In this document: in pieces, positions 5,932-12,307 of the stretch
How positions within the stretch are numbered: the stretch's first letter is position 1
How the letters are laid out: each line of letters begins with the position of its first letter
DNA from: Acidocella sp.
Lineage (GTDB): Bacteria > Pseudomonadota > Alphaproteobacteria > Acetobacterales > Acetobacteraceae
DNA length: 13,359 bases
Direction of reading: 5' to 3'
NCBI GenBank assembly: GCA_029077775.1
Contig: JAQNCU010000038.1
Coordinates: 1 to 13,359, forward strand
Notes under the pieces: generated by a model
Told to the model about the DNA's origin: nothing
The model's database searches: none
The model's input: only the letters and a program-made list of their open reading frames with translations
Translations under genes and position numbers: made by a program

Positions 5932-6879
5932 GCTTATATGCTGCGGTGATCCGGTTGCGTTAAGTACGCGGGCGATGCCGTCAAGCGCCAAAAATCCCAT
6001 CGCGTTCCGGGTCTCCAAAGTCGCGCTTCCGATATGAGGAAGGAGCACAATATTTTCGAGATCGAGATATCCGGGATGCAGATGTGGTTCGTTGTTGAAA
6101 ACATCCAGCCCAGCAGCCCTGATGTGGGATCGACGTAAGGCCGCGATAAGAGCGTCGTCATCCACTGTGCTGCCCCGTCCCGTGTTCACCACAATCGCGC
6201 CGGGGCGCATCACCGCAAGGCGCGCCGCATTGAGCCAGCCATTGGTGGCATCTCCGCCGGGGGTGTTGATCGATAATACATCGATGGATTGCAAAAACTG
6301 ATCATCATCGGCGTGATAGATCGCGCCTGCTTCAAGGTCGGGGCTTAGCCGGTTGCGGTTTCGATAATGGATAACCATCCCCAGCCCGCGCGCCATGCCC
6401 GCAAGCTCCCGGCCGATGCGTCCCATGCCGAATATGCCAAGCGTTTTGCCCGCGATGCCGGTGCCAAGGTGAAAGTTCGGTGATAACCCGGTCCATCGCC
6501 CCGCGCGGACCAGCCGTTCACCCTCACCAGCGCGGCGTGCCGCCATCAACATAAGGGTCAGCGCCATTTCGGCTGTGGCGGTTGAAAGCACGTCTGGCGT
6601 GTTGCACACAGTGATCCCGCGTGCCGCCGCCGCATCCAGGTCGATATGTTCAAGCCCCACGCTAAACGTCGCGATCACTTTGATCGCTTGAGGCAGCTTC
6701 ATGATGAGGGTCGCGTCGAACTTATCCGAAGGCGTGCAAAGGATGGCGTCAACATTTTCCAGATGCGCCAGAAGGTGATCGGGCTCGAACGGCCCCGTTA
6801 ACATGAGCGCGCGGACCTCATGCTCGGCATGGGCGCGCATAGCCACGGCCTGCGGCAATTCGCGTGTGATCAATAACAT
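5914..6879 (-). CDS. D-isomer-specific 2-hydroxyacid dehydrogenase
   Basis: This 321-residue NAD(P)-dependent enzyme reduces a 2-oxoacid to a D-2-hydroxyacid; glyoxylate/hydroxypyruvate reductase is the likeliest activity, by overall resemblance. The Rossmann motif GIFGMGRIG is at residues 148-156. The catalytic triad positions are present: Arg235 in VNTGRGSTVDD, Glu264 in DVFNNEP and His282 in LPHIGSAT. The substrate-side loop FSVGLEHIDLDAA (72-84) is standard. Full length for the family. The start is taken as the ATG at 6877-6879 because GGGAG lies eight bases before it; a GTG at 6886-6888 would add three residues but overlaps that ribosome binding site. It converges on the globin gene and stands alone. 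Substrate cannot be fixed from the sequence. Confidence 0.9.
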   Translation of the reverse strand: MLLITRELPQAVAMRAHAEHEVRALMLTGPFEPDHLLAHLENVDAILCTPSDKFDATLIMKLPQAIKVIATFSVGLEHIDLDAAAARGITVCNTPDVLSTATAEMALTLMLMAARRAGEGERLVRAGRWTGLSPNFHLGTGIAGKTLGIFGMGRIGRELAGMARGLGMVIHYRNRNRLSPDLEAGAIYHADDDQFLQSIDVLSINTPGGDATNGWLNAARLAVMRPGAIVVNTGRGSTVDDDALIAALRRSHIRAAGLDVFNNEPHLHPGYLDLENIVLLPHIGSATLETRNAMGFLALDGIARVLNATGSPQHISRRDVP

Positions 6880-7120
6880 CTGAAACACTCCCGCCCTTCA
6901 AACCGTCACCAGCTTACGATCTGATTTCGTTCCTCATAGATCGCGACCGCGGTGACAGGCAACCGGAAGGTTGGGTGATGTGCGGAAATACCGCACGATC
7001 TCGGTAAGACGGAGATGGTACTGCAAGGTAAGGTAATGCTGGTCGGTCTCGGCGGGCTCACAACGGCCACGCTTTGACCGTTTTGTCGGCTGCGGATTAA
7101 TGGGTGTTAATTGATCCGCC
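6880..7120. other. Intergenic region between the dehydrogenase and CtrA-like genes
   Basis: This 241-base gap holds no convincing gene. It contains short inverted repeats: GTGCGG-AAATA-CCGCAC (6980-6996), ATCTC-N9-GAGAT (6998-7016), and AACGGCCA / TGACCGTT (7062-7069, 7075-7082, one wobble), which may end the CtrA-like transcript although the T-run lies on the wrong side. A weak sigma-70-like promoter for the dehydrogenase reads on the minus strand as TTGCCT (6957-6962), 18 bases, TATGAG (6933-6938). Confidence 0.4.
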
Positions 7121-7867
7121 CTACGCGATAGCCCGGGCATGAGCGTCCACAATACCCGACAGGGCCCGTGAGCTATTATCGGCGACGGCGTCCTGCCTAT
7201 GGTCGATCACCATGTAACCCCGGCCCCAGTTGGTTTCGATAAAATCATCGACCCCCATGGCCTGGAGTTTTTTACGAATTTTGCAGATAAACACATCAAT
7301 GATCTTCGGGTTCGGCTCATCGAGACCACCGTATAGGTGGTCAAGTATCGCCTCTTTGCTCAGCACAACGCCTTTGCGGAGTGCGAGGATTTCCGCGATC
7401 TGATATTCTTTTTTGGTGAGGGTTACGGGCTTTCCCCGCGCATAGATTTTTTTGGCGTTCATGTTGATTTCAACCGCGCCGATCCGCAGTGCGTTTTCCT
7501 GAAATCCACGGCTCCGGCGGATCAGGTTCTGCACTTTCATGAAAACTTCCTCATGTGAAAGCGCGTCCACGATCAGGTCATCGGCCCCGGCCTGGAGAAC
7601 CCGAAGACGCGCGGCCTCATTCATTGTGCGGGCCACGGCAACAATGGGTGCCCGGACGCGGGCCATCCGTAACTTCCGGACAATGTCCAGGTCACTCAAC
7701 CGTTCCTCCGACAGGCGCAGGAGAACAACGTCGTAATCGTAGAATTTTACCAGGTCGAGGGCTTCCTCCGGGTCATTCGTTTCATCGACGATCGCGAGGC
7801 GAGACCGTAAAAAAGCGGTCAAGAGATCCTTTTTATTCGAAATCGTCTCAAAAGATAAGATTTTCAT
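7121..7867 (-). CDS. CtrA-like response regulator with degenerate receiver
   Basis: This 248-residue OmpR-family protein pairs a receiver-like domain (about 1-117) with a winged-helix DNA-binding domain (about 126-230). The DNA-binding half is strongly CtrA-like: LTKKEYQIAEILALRKGVVLSKEAILDHLYGG, DEPNPKIIDVFICKIRKKL and ETNWGRGYMV. The receiver aligns to CtrA without gaps around the active site, but the phospho-acceptor Asp51 is Arg (VVLLRLSEE). The conserved Ser/Thr is Ala79, the Lys is Asp101 (LIVDAL), and only Glu7 of the acidic cluster remains. Phosphorylation by the CckA-ChpT relay is therefore unlikely. A longer reading to 7933 exists, but a good promoter at 7892-7920 and GGAG six bases before the ATG at 7867 fix this start. 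The tail ends HARAIA. Probably a DNA-binding regulator independent of phosphorylation, perhaps competing for CtrA-type TTAA sites; the targets are unknown. Confidence 0.9.
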   Translation of the reverse strand: MKILSFETISNKKDLLTAFLRSRLAIVDETNDPEEALDLVKFYDYDVVLLRLSEERLSDLDIVRKLRMARVRAPIVAVARTMNEAARLRVLQAGADDLIVDALSHEEVFMKVQNLIRRSRGFQENALRIGAVEINMNAKKIYARGKPVTLTKKEYQIAEILALRKGVVLSKEAILDHLYGGLDEPNPKIIDVFICKIRKKLQAMGVDDFIETNWGRGYMVIDHRQDAVADNSSRALSGIVDAHARAIA

Positions 7868-7891
7868 GACCTGCTCCATTACAATACGGAA

Positions 7892-7920
7892 AGAATACAA
7901 CCCGAGGAAGTATTCGTCAA
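7892..7920 (-). promoter_or_regulatory. Sigma-70-type promoter of the CtrA-like gene
   Basis: On the minus strand TTGACG (7915-7920), a 17-base spacer and TATTCT (7892-7897) form a good housekeeping promoter. The predicted transcript starts near 7885, giving a leader of about 18 bases before the ATG at 7867. It lies inside the upstream extension of the reading frame, which argues against the longer start. Confidence 0.6.
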
Positions 7921-7941
7921 TAATTTTATTCAACTATCGCG

Positions 7942-7960
7942 TTAAGCGTGTTAAAATTAA
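7942..7960. promoter_or_regulatory. Cluster of TTAA half-sites upstream of the CtrA-like promoter
   Basis: TTAA occurs at 7942-7945, 7951-7954 and 7957-7960, two of them as direct GTTAA repeats nine bases apart on the plus strand. They end 22 bases above the -35 element. CtrA recognises TTAA-N7-TTAA; these spacings (5 and 2) are not canonical, and the region is AT-rich, so binding is speculative. Confidence 0.3.
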
Positions 7961-8069
7961 GATATTATAAATAAATTTGGCCCGCCCGGAGTCGGGCTCG
8001 CATTGAACGCGCGGCGCCTCTCTCGGGAAACTACCGCTAAAACATACGCTTCAAGGTTTAAGCTGAGAT

Positions 8070-8100
8070 AAAAAAAATTCATGCCCGGCACCGGGCGGAA
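8070..8100 (-). terminator. Intrinsic terminator of the mscL operon
   Basis: On the minus strand GCCCG-GTGC-CGGGC (8083-8096), extended by TTC/GAA pairing, is followed by eight T residues (8077-8070). It lies directly after the stop codon of the DOPA-dioxygenase-like gene, a typical Rho-independent terminator for the mscL transcript. A second small GC hairpin, GCCCG-GAGT-CGGGC, is at 7984-7997. Confidence 0.75.
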
Positions 8101-8103
8101 GGC

Positions 8104-8535
8104 TTATTCCGTTAAATGCGGTGCCGTGTTTGGCGATATTTCAGCATCTCGCATGTCAGTAACCGCATCGGGAAGCTGCTCCGGCCGAATGATCGGTAAA
8201 ATTTCACCCATCCAAAGCGCGTGGGTCAAGTGATCCGCGCGCGGATTTTTTGTATTCGGATGGAGCAAAATCGTCAGGCCCATCCGGTTGAGCATCAACC
8301 AGGGGACAAGACGAGCGAATTGATCTGTATCGAAAGCAATCTGGTACATCGCGCGGTCGTGCGGTCCAACCGTTTTGTCGTGCCAATTGCCGATCTGGAC
8401 AACGAAACGGCTCGATATCCATTCACGTAACAAGGCAGCCTTGTCGCGTTCCCCCTGGTCTTTGAAATAAATATGCGCATGGTAGCTTGCGATGGACCTC
8501 AGACTTACCGGGGTCGCCACCAGATCGCCGCTCAC
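8104..8535 (-). CDS. DOPA 4,5-dioxygenase family protein
   Basis: This 143-residue protein matches the small DOPA 4,5-dioxygenase family, known from extradiol ring cleavage of L-DOPA in fungal betalain and plant-type pigment pathways; the bacterial members are mostly uncharacterised. Visible landmarks are the YHAHIYF motif with His19 and His21, IGNWHDKTVGPH (His52, His59), MYQIAFDTDQFARLVPWLMLNR, ILLHPNT (His92), and DHLTHALWMG (His102, His105). These histidines are candidates for a metal site. The start is a GTG whose bases overlap the mscL stop (GTGA), so it is translationally coupled to mscL. An intrinsic terminator follows its stop. The physiological substrate is unknown and pairing with mscL gives no metabolic clue. 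Confidence 0.85.
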   Translation of the reverse strand: MSGDLVATPVSLRSIASYHAHIYFKDQGERDKAALLREWISSRFVVQIGNWHDKTVGPHDRAMYQIAFDTDQFARLVPWLMLNRMGLTILLHPNTKNPRADHLTHALWMGEILPIIRPEQLPDAVTDMRDAEISPNTAPHLTE

Positions 8536-8996
8536 ACCTGACGTGCTTTCAACAAATCCCTGATTTCGCCCAACAAAGTCTCGGTTGCTGATGGCGCGGG
8601 TGGTGCTGCGGCGGCCACAGGCGCTTTGTGCAGTTTCGAGATGAGCCTGACGAGCCAGAAAATCGCGGTGGCGACGATCAGGAAATTTATAACCGCGTTC
8701 AGGAACACGCCATAATTCAGGGTCACGGCGCCAATTTTCTGCGCCTCAGCCAAAGTAGCCTCGCTTGGCCCCTTCAACGTGATGAAATGGTTGGAGAAAT
8801 CGACCCCGCCGGTCAACAGACCGATCAGAGGGGTGATGATGTCTTTAACCAAGCTGCCCACGATACCGGTGAACGCGGCCCCGATGACCACGCCGACGGC
8901 CAGATCGACCACATTGCCACGCATGATGAAGGATTTGAAATCATCCACCCAGCCGGGCTTTTTTGGCGGAACGAGCGATTTGAGCGCGCTGGACAT
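8532..8996 (-). CDS. mscL: Large-conductance mechanosensitive channel
   Basis: MscL is the homopentameric inner-membrane valve that opens under membrane tension and releases solutes on hypo-osmotic shock. The 154-residue protein has the signature FIMRGNVVDLAVGVVIGAAFTGIVGSLVKDIITPLIG (split here: RGNVVDLAVGVVIG at 26-39 lines the pore in TM1). A periplasmic loop follows, then TM2 near residues 94-121 (VFLNAVINFLIVATAIFWLV) and a cytoplasmic tail ending in the helix ETLLGEIRDLLKARQ. An N-terminal extension of about 14 residues (SLVPPKKPGWVDD) precedes the usual start of the family. AGGGG lies seven bases before the ATG. The gene is divergent from cynS and coupled to the DOPA-dioxygenase-like gene downstream. 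Confidence 0.95.
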   Translation of the reverse strand: MSSALKSLVPPKKPGWVDDFKSFIMRGNVVDLAVGVVIGAAFTGIVGSLVKDIITPLIGLLTGGVDFSNHFITLKGPSEATLAEAQKIGAVTLNYGVFLNAVINFLIVATAIFWLVRLISKLHKAPVAAAAPPAPSATETLLGEIRDLLKARQV

Positions 8997-9030
8997 GTCT
9001 TAACCCCTTGGATCGTTTCATGATTGTTAA

Positions 9031-9059
9031 TTGATACGCCATATCAAGTCCAATTTACT
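9031..9059 (+). promoter_or_regulatory. Candidate cynS promoter with palindrome over the -35
   Basis: TTGATA (9031-9036), 17 bases, then TTTACT (9054-9059) is a fair sigma-70-like pair reading toward cynS. The -35 hexamer is the left arm of the perfect repeat TTGATA-CGCCA-TATCAA (9031-9047), which could be an operator in this divergent mscL/cynS spacer. Support is short-motif only. Confidence 0.3.
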
Positions 9060-9153
9060 TTATGTTCACAATTGCGCCAAATCACCCCGGCTTGCCTTGG
9101 ACATGCAGGCACCGCGTGCTGCAATGTGGAATGTTAGAAGGATATTCCGAACA

Positions 9154-9603
9154 ATGAATAACGCGAAAACCGAGCTCGGCCAAAAAATCCTGAAGCTCAA
9201 GACAAAATCCGGGTTCACCTGGGCTCAACTGGCCCAGCGGCTTGGCCATGCGCCGGTCTGGACCTGTGCGGCCTGCCTCGGGCAAATGTCCATGACCGCG
9301 GAGACAGCCGCCAAAGCTGCTGAATTCATTGGCCTTACAGAAGCCGAGGCGCAGATCCTCAGCGCCATTCCTTATCGCGGTTCGCTCCCGACCCAGGTGC
9401 CGACCGACCCCTTGATCTATCGGTTTTATGAACTTGTCAGTGTTTACGGCACCACGTGGAAGGAAATGATCCAGGAAGAATTTGGTGATGGGATCATGAG
9501 CGCCATTGATTTCGACATGACCCTGGAACGCCAGCCGGACCAAAAGGGTGACCGCGTGCGGATGGTCCTCAGCGGCAAGTTTCTGCCGTATAAGCGGTAT
9601 TAG
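9154..9603 (+). CDS. cynS: Cyanate hydratase (cyanase)
   Basis: Cyanase decomposes cyanate with bicarbonate to ammonia and CO2, as a homodecamer in the cytoplasm; it detoxifies cyanate and can supply nitrogen. The 149-residue protein has the N-terminal helical domain (KTKSGFTWAQLAQRLGHAPVWTCAACLGQ) and the C-terminal catalytic domain. The catalytic residues Arg90, Glu93 and Ser116 lie in YRFYELV and GDGIMSAIDF, a constant six-residue offset from Arg96, Glu99 and Ser122 of the E. coli enzyme. The reading frame is open back to 9031, but homology begins at this ATG, with AGAAGGA about eleven bases before it. No cynT carbonic anhydrase or cyanate transporter gene is nearby, so bicarbonate must come from elsewhere. 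A terminator-like hairpin overlaps its stop. Confidence 0.95.
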   Translation: MNNAKTELGQKILKLKTKSGFTWAQLAQRLGHAPVWTCAACLGQMSMTAETAAKAAEFIGLTEAEAQILSAIPYRGSLPTQVPTDPLIYRFYELVSVYGTTWKEMIQEEFGDGIMSAIDFDMTLERQPDQKGDRVRMVLSGKFLPYKRY

Positions 9604-9650
9604 AGCTTGCCCGGCGCGGCGCGGGTCTGAAAGAGTAAAGCTCGTTTTTT
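9603..9650 (+). terminator. Rho-independent-type terminator after cynS
   Basis: GAGCTT (9603-9608) pairs with AAGCTC (9638-9643), with an inner CCCG/CGGG pairing (9610-9613 with 9622-9625), and is followed by G and six T residues (9645-9650). It begins at the last base of the cynS stop codon and ends ten bases before the lipoprotein ATG. Confidence 0.55.
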
Positions 9651-9659
9651 GGGATTCAT

Positions 9660-9911
9660 ATGCGTAACAGATGTTTATTGCTGGCCGTGCTTCTCCTCGG
9701 ATTAACGAGTTGCGGCACGGGGACCGGCAGGTTGTCTGGAACCACCGCGGGCGGGGCAGCCACGGGCGCGGCAATAGGCCTCGTCGGCGGGCCCATCGGT
9801 GTGGTACTCGGTGCAGGCATCGGCGCTGGGGTTGGCGCGCTGTCTTCAAGCAACACCACACCGAAGCAGGTGAACCTCGGCAACGCCCCGTGGGACCGCA
9901 GCGGCGAGTAG
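9660..9911 (+). CDS. Small glycine-zipper lipoprotein
   Basis: This 83-residue protein has a lipoprotein signal peptide: MRNR, a hydrophobic stretch, and the lipobox LTSC with Cys18 as the acylated residue. Gly at position +2 does not give an inner-membrane retention signal, so sorting to the outer membrane is likely. Residues about 30-62 form a glycine-zipper segment (GGAATGAAIGLVGGPIGVVL and GAGIGAGVGAL), a hydrophobic helical hairpin pattern seen in SlyB/OsmB-like and YMGG-type small lipoproteins. The last 20 residues (SNTTPKQVNLGNAPWDRSGE) are hydrophilic. The ribosome binding site is weak. The exact function is unknown; envelope integrity is a guess from the class. Confidence 0.8.
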   Translation: MRNRCLLLAVLLLGLTSCGTGTGRLSGTTAGGAATGAAIGLVGGPIGVVLGAGIGAGVGALSSSNTTPKQVNLGNAPWDRSGE

Positions 9912-9964
9912 ACAGAGTGCCGCGTACTTCCATCGCCATCGATCTGTGCTAGACGGCGTGGCTC

Positions 9965-10921
9965 ATGCGTCAATTTTTGGAATTCGAGAAACCTGTCGCC
10001 GAGCTTGAAAGCAAGATCGAGGAACTGCGGCGTATGGTATCGCCCGGCGAGATCAACATCGCTGACGAGGTTGCCCGGCTGTCAGCCAAAGCCGATGGCC
10101 AATTAAAATCCCTGTACGCAAAACTCACGCCCTGGCAAAAAACTTTGGTTGCCCGCCATGCCGAGCGGCCCAAGACGGCGGATGTCATCGCGGCGCTGAT
10201 CACGGAATTTACCCCGCTCGCCGGAGACCGCGCTTTTGCCGATGACGCGGCGATCACCGGCGGCATGGGCCGTTTCCGTGGGTTGCCCGTCATGGTCATT
10301 GGCACGGAAAAAGGCACCGATACCGAATCACGGATCAAGCATAATTTCGGCATGGCAAGACCCGAAGGATATCGTAAGGCAAGACGCCTGATGGAGCTGG
10401 CCGGGCGGTTTCATCTGCCCATTCTCACTTTTGTCGATACATCTGGCGCGTTTCCGGGCATCGAGGCCGAAGCGCGCGGCCAGGCGGAGGCCATTGCCCG
10501 CGCGATCGAGGCCTGTTTGGCGGCACCCGTGCCATTGGTTGCCACCATTATCGGCGAAGGTGGCTCTGGCGGCGCCATAGCCCTCGCCGCTGGCAATGCC
10601 GTGCTGATGTTTGAACACGCGATCTATTCGGTGATCTCTCCTGAGGGCTGCGCCTCGATCCTGTGGCGGGATGCCGGACAAGCCCCGGTGGCGGCGGAAG
10701 CCATGCGGATCACGGCGCAGGACCTCAAACGGCTTGGATTGATCGATACGATCGTGCCCGAGCCGCTCGGCGGGGCGCATCGCGCGCCCGAGAGCGCCCT
10801 GTCATCGCTCGCCGAGGCGATCGCCGGGGCGCTCAAGCCGCTGGTGGCACAGACAACGGAATCACTCAAACGCCGCCGCCGCGAGAAATTTCTTGCCATG
10901 GGGAGGCTGGGGCTGGTGTGA
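9965..10921 (+). CDS. accA: Acetyl-CoA carboxylase carboxyltransferase subunit alpha
   Basis: AccA forms the carboxyltransferase with AccD and transfers the carboxyl group from biotin to acetyl-CoA, giving malonyl-CoA for fatty acid synthesis. The 318-residue protein is full length (E. coli 319). It starts FLEFEKPVAELESKIEELR and has the family blocks GDRAFADDAAITGGMGRF, GTEKGTDTESRIKHNFGMARPEGYRKA, FVDTSGAFPGIEAEARGQAE, IGEGGSGGAIALAAGNAVLM and YSVISPEGCASILWRD. The crotonase-fold oxyanion region is GEGGSGGAIAL. No strong ribosome binding site precedes the ATG. A weak -10-like TAGACG at 9950-9955 would put the transcript start only a few bases before the ATG. It converges on a small membrane-protein gene 20 bases downstream. 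Confidence 0.97.
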   Translation: MRQFLEFEKPVAELESKIEELRRMVSPGEINIADEVARLSAKADGQLKSLYAKLTPWQKTLVARHAERPKTADVIAALITEFTPLAGDRAFADDAAITGGMGRFRGLPVMVIGTEKGTDTESRIKHNFGMARPEGYRKARRLMELAGRFHLPILTFVDTSGAFPGIEAEARGQAEAIARAIEACLAAPVPLVATIIGEGGSGGAIALAAGNAVLMFEHAIYSVISPEGCASILWRDAGQAPVAAEAMRITAQDLKRLGLIDTIVPEPLGGAHRAPESALSSLAEAIAGALKPLVAQTTESLKRRRREKFLAMGRLGLV

Positions 10922-10940
10922 AGGTCCCATGTCAGGGGCA

Positions 10941-11324
10941 TTACGGCGCGGCGTACCGCCCGGTTGCCAACCCTAACCACGCCACAAGCCCCAAAGCGGC
11001 GCCCAAAATGCCGGTCGTGGCGTTATAATTCACCACGGCGGCGATGCCGATGCCGATCGCCAGGACGCTGAACCAGCGCCCGCCGGATACGAAGGATACA
11101 ACACCGAGCGCCAGCGCCGCAAGACCGAATAATTGTTGATATTGCAGCCACAAAACCACGGCGCGTGGGCCGCAGATGGCTGGCGCATGGGCCGCCGCGC
11201 AGAGCCCCACGGTTGCCCGGGGAACAATGGTGAGCTGGCGGAAGGTGAACATACCCACCCCGATGAGCGCCACGACCCATAAACCCAGCCAATCCTCAGC
11301 CCGCCAGCGAAACGCCTTGCTCAT
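10941..11324 (-). CDS. Small multi-pass membrane protein of unknown function
   Basis: This 127-residue hydrophobic protein is not recognised. Four membrane segments are likely: about residues 12-28 (WLGLWVVALIGVGMFTF), 68-83 (LFGLAALALGVVSFVS), 86-103 (WFSVLAIGIGIAAVVNYN) and 105-121 (GILGAALGLVAWLGLAT). The loop between the first two has Cys42 and Cys51 (LCAAAHAPAIC), which may form a disulfide on the periplasmic side, and a basic N-terminus (KAFRWR) that would stay inside. The ATG at 11324 is chosen because GAGG lies six bases before it; an ATG at 11336 would add four residues. It is divergent from glyQ across a palindrome. Codon use resembles its neighbours and the frame is clean, so it is probably a real gene. 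Confidence 0.7.
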   Translation of the reverse strand: MSKAFRWRAEDWLGLWVVALIGVGMFTFRQLTIVPRATVGLCAAAHAPAICGPRAVVLWLQYQQLFGLAALALGVVSFVSGGRWFSVLAIGIGIAAVVNYNATTGILGAALGLVAWLGLATGRYAAP

Positions 11325-11340
11325 GCCAAACCTCATATAG

Positions 11341-11357
11341 CGTGACCGCCGGTCACG
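11341..11357. promoter_or_regulatory. 17-bp palindrome in the divergent glyQ spacer
   Basis: CGTGACCG-C-CGGTCACG is a perfect inverted repeat with 8-base arms and a single central base. It sits 16 bases above the membrane-protein ATG and 68 bases above the glyQ ATG, a position suited to an operator. The regulator is unknown. Confidence 0.4.
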
Positions 11358-11412
11358 GTTGCTCTCTCGCCCACGGGGCCTTATTGCTGCGGCGCGTAAC
11401 GACCATTCACCC

Positions 11413-11418
11413 TATAAC
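11413..11418 (+). promoter_or_regulatory. Candidate -10 element of glyQ
   Basis: TATAAC ends seven bases before the glyQ ATG at 11426, and no ribosome binding site separates them. If used, the transcript would begin at or within a base or two of the ATG and be leaderless. No good -35 element is visible at the standard distance. Confidence 0.25.
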
Positions 11419-11425
11419 ACGGTTC

Positions 11426-12307
11426 ATGACAGAGCATACCAGCCGCCCAACAGCCAAAAGCTTTCAGGATATCATCTTGACCCTGCATCAGTTCTGGGCG
11501 GCGCAGGGGTGCGTTATCCTGCAACCATATGATGTTGAGATGGGTGCGGGTACGTTCCATCCGGCCACCACGTTGCGCGCCCTTGGCCCAAAGCCCTGGC
11601 GCGCCGCGTATGTACAGCCTTCGCGGCGGCCATCTGATGGCCGGTATGGTAACAACCCGAACCGGCTGCAACATTATTATCAGTACCAGGTGATCATGAA
11701 GCCGAGCCCCGCCGACGCGCAGGCGCTTCTGCTTGCCAGCTACGACGCGATCGGCCTGGACCGCCGCCTGCACGATATCCGGTTTGTGGAAGATGACTGG
11801 GAGAGCCCGACTTTGGGGGCCTGGGGCCTGGGCTGGGAGATCTGGTGCGACGGGATGGAGGTGGGGCAATTCACCTATTTTCAGCAGGTCGGCGGGATTG
11901 CCGTGGTCTCTCCGAGTTTTGAGATGACCTACGGGCTGGAGCGTCTGGCCATGTATATCCAGGGTGTCGGACGGGTTTATGACCTCAATTTCAACGGCGC
12001 GGGCGTGACCTACGGCGATGTGTTCCTGCGTGCCGAGCGCGATTATTCAAAGTATAATTTCGAGCTGGCCGATCCCGCGATGCTGATCCGCCATTTTGCC
12101 GATGCCGAGCGTGAATGCGCCGCCCTGGCTGATGCGCTGGTGGCGCAACCGGCCTATGATCAGTGCATCAAGGCGAGCCATTTATTCAACCAGCTCGATG
12201 CGCGGGGCGTGATCTCAGTTGCTGAACGCGCGGCCTATATCGGGCGGGTGCGCAACCTTGCCAAACGCTGCGCCGAGATCTGGGTGACGGGCGAGGCCAA
12301 TGGCTGA
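11426..12307 (+). CDS. glyQ: Glycyl-tRNA synthetase alpha subunit
   Basis: GlyQ is the catalytic subunit of the alpha2-beta2 bacterial glycyl-tRNA synthetase and makes glycyl-adenylate. The 293-residue protein has the expected length and class II landmarks: SFQDIILTLHQFWAAQGCVI near the start, QPYDVEMGAGTFHPATTLRALGP, WRAAYVQPSRRPSDGRYG (with the catalytic Arg), LQHYYQYQVIMKPSP, FVEDDWESPTLGAWGLGWE and FEMTYGLERLAMYIQG (motif 3). The frame is open back to a GTG at 11342, but the conserved family start is MTEHTSRPTAKSFQD at 11426. It overlaps glyS by eight bases, so the two subunits are made together. Confidence 0.97.
   Translation: MTEHTSRPTAKSFQDIILTLHQFWAAQGCVILQPYDVEMGAGTFHPATTLRALGPKPWRAAYVQPSRRPSDGRYGNNPNRLQHYYQYQVIMKPSPADAQALLLASYDAIGLDRRLHDIRFVEDDWESPTLGAWGLGWEIWCDGMEVGQFTYFQQVGGIAVVSPSFEMTYGLERLAMYIQGVGRVYDLNFNGAGVTYGDVFLRAERDYSKYNFELADPAMLIRHFADAERECAALADALVAQPAYDQCIKASHLFNQLDARGVISVAERAAYIGRVRNLAKRCAEIWVTGEANG

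Noticed and set aside
6934..7152. Minus-strand 72-residue reading frame in the gap after the CtrA-like gene
   Set aside because: It starts inside the CtrA-like gene, has no ribosome binding site and resembles nothing recognised; a frame-shifted alternative ending near 6907 is equally unconvincing.
7868..7933. Longer CtrA-like start adding 22 residues
   Set aside because: A well-formed promoter lies within this stretch and CtrA homology begins at the ATG at 7867.
7105..9040. Near-identical 16-mers TGTTAATTGATCCGCC (7105-7120) and TGTTAATTGATACGCC (9025-9040), both intergenic
   Set aside because: With all pairs of positions in a window this long, about two 15-of-16 matches are expected by chance, and there is no third copy.
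9082..9939. Long (285-residue) minus-strand frame opposite cynS and the lipoprotein
   Set aside because: It is antisense to two well-supported genes and Arg/Pro/His-rich, as expected of a shadow frame in GC-rich DNA.
11381..11869. Minus-strand 162-residue frame opposite glyQ
   Set aside because: It lies entirely opposite the conserved glyQ coding sequence and has no family motifs.
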